Shown here piece by piece: positions 58,490 to 64,000 of a stretch of 64,000 nucleotides of DNA; position 1 is the first letter of the stretch; every line of letters begins with the position of its first letter. The notes below the pieces were generated by a model that was not told the origin of the DNA, did not search any database, and worked only from the letters and a program-made list of their open reading frames with translations. This DNA is from Rhynchonema sp. JSB1_4. Taxonomy: Eukaryota > Nematoda > Chromadorea > Monhysterida > Xyalidae. The stretch is from positions 1 to 64,000 of the forward strand of contig JASAMV010000971.1 of assembly GCA_030248065.1 (NCBI GenBank), written 5' to 3'. The position numbers were made by a program, and so were the translations under genes.

Positions 58490-58665
58490 CCAAATTTAGT
58501 AGCTTTTTAGCTACTAAATTTTTTGAAAAGCTAGTAAATTTTCAAATTTAGTAGCCTAAAAGCTACTAAATTTAGTATTTTGGCCAAAAAAGCTAGTAAA
58601 TTGGCTTTTCAGCGGCAAAAAAACCTAATATATTTTTGATTTTACTAGCTTCTTGCTACTAGCCC
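58490..58665. repeat. AGCTACTAAATTT inverted and direct repeats
   Basis: AATTTAGTAGCTTTTTAGCTACTAAATTT forms a perfect short palindrome, repeated in variants to about 58,660. Probably an internal part of a larger GC-flanked element (58,080-58,730). In evidence only; ends not defined. Confidence 0.6.
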
Positions 58666-58959
58666 ATTTTGAAAAAATAAACCCTGCCCGAGGCGACCAA
58701 AGCTCAGCTCGGCCCGGCCCGATTTTTTGGGTCAGATTTTTTAACCCGATTTTTGTCATAATTTTTGCGATTTTCTGGACCTACTTTTTGGTGAAAAAAA
58801 TTGTTTTCTTTCAATGAAGAAGTTGTCAAATAGCTGTGCTATGTATCACGCAGTCACGCACGTCTAAAAGACGTGTACCGTAAAAACCAACATAGAAGGG
58901 GGCTCTGTTAATCACCGACTCCGTTTTGGAGGGCTCTATCCAGGTCCGTTTTTTTCTTT

Positions 58960-59190
58960 TTCTTGTGGGCTTACGCAAAAGGTCGCCAAAAGAACTCTTT
59001 TGTGATGAATTTTGTTCGAAAAGGGGCAAAAATAGGTCATTCTCCCCTAAAATGTGACTTCCTGAATTTGGGTGTTCCCCCTCCCTCCCCCCAGGACGGA
59101 GCAGGCAGGAACACTCATTTCTCTTTCCCCTCCAAAAAAGTGGGGAAGTTGCAGGTGCGCTAATTTCCCCGCCGGACCTCTTATCTTGTC
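58960..59190. repeat. Partial copy of the PDCL-intron repeat
   Basis: GTCGCCAAAAGAACTC, AAAAGGGGCAAAAATAGGTC and AATTTCCCCGCCGGACC occur in the same order as at 45,130-45,305. A second partial copy of the same family, truncated at the terminus. Confidence 0.75.
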
Positions 59191-59307
59191 TATCTTCAAC
59201 TCCCGCCAGAAGTCAGAACCAGAAAATAAATCGGTATCGCGTATTCTGAATTTGAATACTTTGTTTAGGCAATTACCAACTTTGCCGTTTCTGGGGACAA
59301 AAGCAAA

Positions 59308-62300
59308 GTGATCAACATGACGTCACTGCTCACCGATTCTGCAGCGGCGGCGGCGATTTTCAGTTCAACGTTTTCATCATCGCCCTTGTCTGGCATGTTT
59401 CAAACGGGCATCGCCAGCGGTCCGGTCGGGGATGTTGAGGTGGTAAGTGAAGTGGTGGTGACGTTGGACAACGGCCACGTTGTTTTACGTTTGGACCTCG
59501 ACCGCGGAAATTCTGCTCCATCCATTGTTCCCACCAGAAAACTTACCACGTGTTTTCACGAGAAATTCTTGGCAAAAAAATTTCCGAAATTTTTTCAAAG
59601 CATTTCTTCCTGCAAAATACTGAGAGAAGCCAGTTAGTGTGTAAATGGACCTCAAAAGCCGAGTTAGTAAGGAAAGAAGGAAAAAATATTTCGCCAGGAA
59701 AAATGGCAATTAAAAAAGGAAAAAGTGAGGACGCGGGAAAAAGAAAGAAGAAGAACAATGTAAGGCACTTTGCGGGTAAGGGATCGTGTGATGCTGATGT
59801 TATTTTTGCTTGTCAGCCCAGCACCCAGCCACTACACTGATTACATAACAATACCAACAGACCTTGTTTCAGCCACCCGTGCTGGGCGCTATTCTTTCAT
59901 CCAATGTGAAAGAGTTGCAGAAACTATTGGACCAAGAATCGGTGGACATTCATTATCAGGTAAGTCTGAACAACCCAACGCATTTGAAAGCTACCGTAAC
60001 CGTCAGCGTCAGTGTAAACTGTAAATCGCCCAAGGCGTACCACCATGTGTTTTTTTTCAAAAACGCTGAAAATAACAATATGATGCCTTCACAAATTTTC
60101 TTCACACAAATTACAATGGCACGGTGTTAGCCAAGAGTCGAAGCAGCATAGATGCAATCCGGAAAAATATGTTTATTGAAAAAAAGCAGGCCAAAATATG
60201 GTCGCCTGTTCGCTGTTCACATGGGGTACATTTGGGCAAAATGTTGTCTAAAACTGCTTCATGAGGAAAAGTCATGCTGGACATAATATAGTGTTTTTGC
60301 TCAATTTGAGAAGCTGACCTCGCGACATTCCAAGTTTCATGAAAAATTTGAAAGCTTTCAGAAAATTTTTGATATTTTTCCAATACCCAAATAATATCGG
60401 TTCGTTATGTCCGCATTTGGGAAAAACGTTATTTTTTCAGGAAAAAACAGTTTTTTCTATTTGTAATAATAGGACAAGAGTGAAAATTGCCCTTTTTCTC
60501 GCTTATAAGAACATAGTTTTTGAAAATCGAAATAAAAACGCGTTGTTTGAGGACAACGACGAACGAACATTGATGCACGCAGCGGCATACGTCGGCAACG
60601 ATGAAATCATTCAAATGTTGTGTCTGCGTGGTGTGCGCACAACGAGTAAGGATCGATTCTGGTGGACGCCGTTGCACAGAGCTGCCAAGGAAAATCATTG
60701 TGTTAGTGACCGTTTGTCATTGTTTTGGTTGCCTGTTACTACTACGTTTGGTTTCTGATCAGAACCGCCGTGGTGGCCGGGGGAATGAAGGATTCCCACT
60801 ATCTCGTCTCGAGCCGACCCCAAAGGGTATTTCGACTCATTAGATTTAGCTTTTCTAAAGCAGGGTGTTTTTCGACCTGGCAACTCCTAAAAATCGCGCG
60901 CGCAAATGCACAGAAATGGTCTTTTTAGGCAAACTGTCTTCCCAAAAATCAAGAAGTCCCTGAGAGAATTTCGAGTAAATCCGGAACCTTCCCCCTCTTA
61001 GGGTATCTTCGGTTGATTGGCCTGCCAGTATATTGATCAGAGCACTCTAAAACGATGCCGAATGGGGATGAAATTGAGAAACAAGAGTCCTGGTAAAAAA
61101 TCATTTTCCCGCTCTTTCCCATGCAGCACACCAAAGACTGGTTAAAGGGGGCCTTTCGCATTTCAAACCGCCTTCAAACCTTGCACGCATTTGAATATTG
61201 TTCAGGGCGTTGTTAAACTCTCACGCACCAAGAACCCAATCTGCAGCATGCGACCAGGAGATGCATTTTAAGAAGAACATCCGGGAACAAAGTGTGCCGC
61301 GGACCTGCGCATTCAGGCAAACTGCTTGATCAAAAAGGTGTCAAGGCGAATGAATGTTTCGCATGAAACGTGCAACACCACTAACTATGGAATTTCGCTT
61401 TTCTTTGTATTTCGAATTTCAACGAATTGTTCCAGCGCGACAAGCAGACCTTGAAACATTTAGCAGCCACGCATGAACAATTCGTTGCAATTCGAAATAA
61501 AAAGAAAAGCGAAATTCTATAGTGAGGAAGGGGCAAATATCGTGCGAAACATTCTGCGCCTTGACCGCCCTTGTCATCAGGCGAGTTGCCTGAATGCGCA
61601 GGTAGAAATTGGGCTGGTCCACATTTGATTTTGTTCGCGGATGTTCCCCTTGAAGGGGATCTCCTGACCGCATGCTGAACGTTAGACCTCCGGTGTGTTT
61701 GACCTTTATGACGCCTTGACCACTGTCTAAACACATGCCAAGTTTGAAGGGGGTTTGAAATGCGAAAGGCCCCCTTTAATGTACCAAAATTTAGCTACAG
61801 GCGTATTGTGTGTACTGTGTATGACGGCAACTTTGGCTGCTTTTTTGAATTATACAGAAGACCTTATTCCCCTGACTTGAATGTATTATTTTTCTTGGTT
61901 TACGTAATTGTGGATATTCTCTTACCGTGAGTGAGTGACCGAGCGATTGTCTGGTGTGGTTGCAGCAAACAGCATTGACCTTGCTCGAATACGGTGCATC
62001 GGTGATCGAACGTGATCGACAATGGCGTACACCGTTGCATGTGTGCGCACAGGAAAATGCCATCGACACCGCTAAGGGTGCGTGCTTGTTTTCGAATTTG
62101 ATCTCGTCCTTGAGACTAAGCGGATTATAATCAATGGTTGCTGCGTTGCTGTAGTTTTTCAATGAGTGAGTCCCGATTTATTTGAATTCATCAATGTTTT
62201 GCAGCACTGCTGTTGGTGAAGGAAGAAGCGGCCAAAGTCACCGATCAAGATGGCCATTCGCCAATGCATATCGCAGCAGCACTCGGATATTCTGATGTAT

Positions 62301-63472
62301 GTTTGGCTTAAGGTTTGGCATTTGTCTGATGAAATGCTTATTGTGCAAAAGTTATTTTTCATGGTTGCAGTTTATCAAGTTGCTGTGCAGTTTTCATGCC
62401 GATGTGAATTCAGTTGATAAAAAAGCGCGTCGACCGATTCACTACGCGGCTGGCAATGGTCACTGGAAGGCGTTCAAAACGTTGTGTGGTTTGGGCGCTG
62501 ACATGTATCCAAAGGACAACAATCATGTGAGTAGAAGCGTTTTTCCACCATTGTTTGAAACTTGTCTACCTTTGCTTTTGTATGTGACAAAAGTTAAATG
62601 CTCTTTTGAGATTTACTGTTGCTATTAATTTTAACCAACATAAAAGTTGTTCCTATTCGAGAAAAACTTATATGCTGGTCGTAATTTGTTGTAGCGGTAA
62701 AAAGTATCGCAGTCCACGGAGCGCCTGGTCGTTGGCTGATCCTGGAGTTTGATATTTTTTGATTTGTGGATTGGTTGCTGTCGGCAGCATATCGAAGACG
62801 CGCACCAACACAACACTTGTTCCGTTTTTCAGGGCTGGACAGCACTGCATTACGCTGCATCGTATGGCTGTCACGATATTTGCAGTTTCATGCTCAAACA
62901 ACCGTCGAGCTCAAACTTCGATGTTGACGCAGTCGATTCGAACGGATGCACAGCACTGCACGTTGCGTGTAACAATGGAAAAATTATGGTGAACTGATTA
63001 TTTTCTTAAATGAAAATGCAAAATGAGCATAAAATAAGGCAACATTGCTGTTGTTTTAGATTGCCAAAGAGCTCGTGGCTGCAGGAGCGTCCATCGGCCA
63101 AAAAGATTCGAATGGGCTGGTTAGCATATTTGTCCACGAGTGAATTACCTATGATGTTTTCCTTTTTTGTTTTAATTTTTTCCTTTCCTAGGCCAAGCAC
63201 CAGCGAGTAAATTTTGTATTAATCTTTATATGTTCAATCTGCCAGGGTTTTTGCATCTTCACTTTTGTAACGGTCATCATCTATTCTATGGTTTGGTCGA
63301 TTGCAGACTCCATTGCACTACGCGGCGGCGAGCACGGATGGGACGTCATGTTTCGAGTATTTGATCGAGTTGCACGCCGATGTGAATGCACAAACGAATG
63401 ATTGTCGAACGCCGTTGCATTTCGCTGCACCTTGTGGACGGGCCAATAGGATAGACATGTTGATTGATGCAG
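59308..63472 (+). CDS. ANKRD28/44/52-like ankyrin-repeat protein, N-terminal part (runs off window)
   Basis: ANKRD28/44/52 are regulatory subunits of PP6 phosphatase; their repeats form the binding scaffold. Exons 59308-59442, 59873-59959, 60552-60701, 61966-62077, 62205-62296, 62371-62526, 62833-62988, 63060-63119 and 63307-63472 join in consistent phase to 371 codons. The N-terminus MINMTSLLTDSAAAAAIFSS is low-complexity. From exon 2 on, consecutive ankyrin repeats are visible: TLMHAAAYVGNDEIIQMLC, TPLHRAAKENHC, TPLHVCAQENAIDTA, SPMHIAAALGYSD, RPIHYAAGNGHWKAF, TALHYAASYGCHDI, TALHVACNNGK, TPLHYAAASTDGTSCFEYL and TPLHFAAPCGRAN. Order and spacing track the ANKRD28 family closely. Exon 9 ends in phase 1, so the gene continues beyond 64,000. 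Intron 3 (60,702-61,965) carries a 630-bp palindromic element. Confidence 0.9.
60310..60475 (-). repeat. Dispersed AT-rich repeat, copy C
   Basis: In intron 2 of the ankyrin gene: AGCTGACCTCGCGAC, AAAATTTTTGATATTTTTCC, TCGGTTCGTTATGTCC and an AACGTTATTTTTTC block. Same order as copy B at 28,885-29,020. Confidence 0.7.
61142..61779. mobile_element. 630-bp palindromic element with TTAA target duplication
   Basis: Element 61146-61775 starts AGGGGGCCTTTCGCATTTC and ends with the inverse GAAATGCGAAAGGCCCCCT, flanked by TTAA at 61142-61145 and 61776-61779. The inverted match continues inward through CTTCAAAC, TGCATCTCCTG, CCTGAATGCGCAGG, GCGAAACATTC and GAATTTCGCTTTTCTTT to the centre near 61,455. 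TTAA with A/G-rich termini fits Kolobok or piggyBac relatives. No transposase. It lies in intron 3 of the ankyrin gene. Confidence 0.85.
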
Positions 63473-63499
63473 GTACGATGTAAGCACGAGGTGGTCACG

Positions 63500-63640
63500 G
63501 TGGCCGTCGAAAACCCCGAAAAAAAACCCCGAAAAAAAACCCCGAAACGGAAAACCCCGAAAAAAAACCCCGGAAATGAAAAACCCCGAAAATAAAACCC
63601 CGAAAACGAAAAACCCCGAAAAAAGCCCGAAAAATAAAAA
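63500..63640. repeat. AACCCCGAAA minisatellite
   Basis: About nine imperfect units of AACCCCGAAA/AAAACCCCGAAA over 130 bp in the intron after the last visible ankyrin exon. Confidence 0.85.
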
Positions 63641-63754
63641 AATGTCAGGGATGAAAAAAAATCTTGTTAGAGGTGGGTATTCATGTCGCTAGTGACCCAC
63701 GAGTGAAACATCACCCCTACACTTGATAAATTGGCTTCGGATCAGACTTGAATC

Positions 63755-64000
63755 CAGACTTGGGCTTAGGCTTGTTCATAGGCTTAGGCTTAGGCTACCA
63801 GCCAGGAAGACATGTCCATATGAAGGAAACATCCACAAATGTACAGCTGCACAGGCTTTCTTTCAGGGTTAGGCTTAGGCTTAGGCTGCCAGCCAGAAAG
63901 ACCTGTCCATTTGAAGAAAACTTCCACAAAAACCTAACTGCTCAGGCTTTCCTTCAGGGTTAGGCTTCGGCTTAGGCTGCCAGCCAGGAAGACCTGGCCA
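63755..64000 (+). repeat. 91-bp tandem minisatellite carrying TTAGGC hexamers
   Basis: The block CCAGCCAG(G/A)AAGAC recurs at about 63797, 63888 and 63979, exactly 91 bp apart. Each unit begins with two to four TTAGGC hexamers and contains AACTTCCACAAA-like and CAGGCTTTC. Continues past the window edge. Confidence 0.85.

Larger units (their letters stand above)
56973..59307. other. Divergent intergenic region between HSPBAP1 and ankyrin genes
   Basis: About 2.3 kb with both promoters. From left to right: TTAGGC array (57,462-57,545), G/C-rich GGCCGG patches (58,090-58,165 and 58,412-58,470), AT-rich AGCTACTAAATTT repeats (58,490-58,660), and a piece of the PDCL-intron element (58,960-59,185). 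No ORF accepted. Confidence 0.55.

Noticed and set aside
63500..63640. CRISPR-like array (regular AACCCCGAAA units)
   Set aside because: Units are 10-16 bp without unique spacers, and the DNA is eukaryotic; it is a minisatellite.

Overview
The window is animal nuclear DNA: spliced genes with mostly short GT-AG introns, on both strands, between intergenic and intronic stretches rich in small inverted-repeat (foldback/MITE) elements. Repeated TTAGGC hexamers, the telomeric unit known from nematodes, occur at several internal places. Together with the compact introns and an EGF ligand next to conserved housekeeping genes, this suggests an invertebrate, plausibly a nematode. I cannot fix the species from sequence alone.

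Layout. 1-3,969 (+): the 3' two thirds of SPT5 (SUPT5H), with KOW domains and a CTR-like repeat region. 5,138-14,887 (-): an MFSD4-like major facilitator with a threonine-rich loop; its third intron is about 3.6 kb. 16,230-16,525: a Harbinger-like MITE. 16,792-17,493 (-): a lysine-rich orphan ORF flanked by an 82-bp direct repeat. 19,441-20,597 (-): an ERI3-type DEDDh exonuclease. 21,377-26,418 (-): a RING/B-box RBCC protein. 26,722-36,037 (-): TAF2. 36,482-41,122 (-): tRNA-dihydrouridine synthase DUS3. 41,586-42,970 (-): EMC3. 43,388-45,929 (-): phosducin-like protein PDCL. 47,119-48,766 (+): a PP1-class phosphatase. 49,507-51,489 (+): a Spitz/LIN-3-like transmembrane EGF ligand. 51,730-56,972 (-): an HSPBAP1-like JmjC protein with a HAND-like bHLH gene (54,108-54,894, -) nested in one intron on the same strand. 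59,308 to the right edge (+): the 5' part of an ANKRD28/44/52-like ankyrin protein.

The genes do not form one pathway. Loose themes are Pol II transcription (SPT5, TAF2), RNA processing (ERI3, DUS3), membrane-protein insertion (EMC3), protein folding and G-beta chaperoning (PDCL) and phosphatase biology (PP1, and an ankyrin protein resembling PP6 regulatory subunits).

The most unusual content is the mobile-element layer. At least eight foldback elements sit almost all in introns. Five have clean target-site duplications: two 224-bp copies with 5-bp TSDs, one hAT-like with 8 bp, and two Harbinger-like with TAA; a sixth, a 630-bp palindrome, has TTAA ends. A short repeat recurs in the introns of four different genes. 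Exon boundaries were derived by hand from reading frame, splice dinucleotides and remembered family similarity; where I could not resolve a junction I say so.
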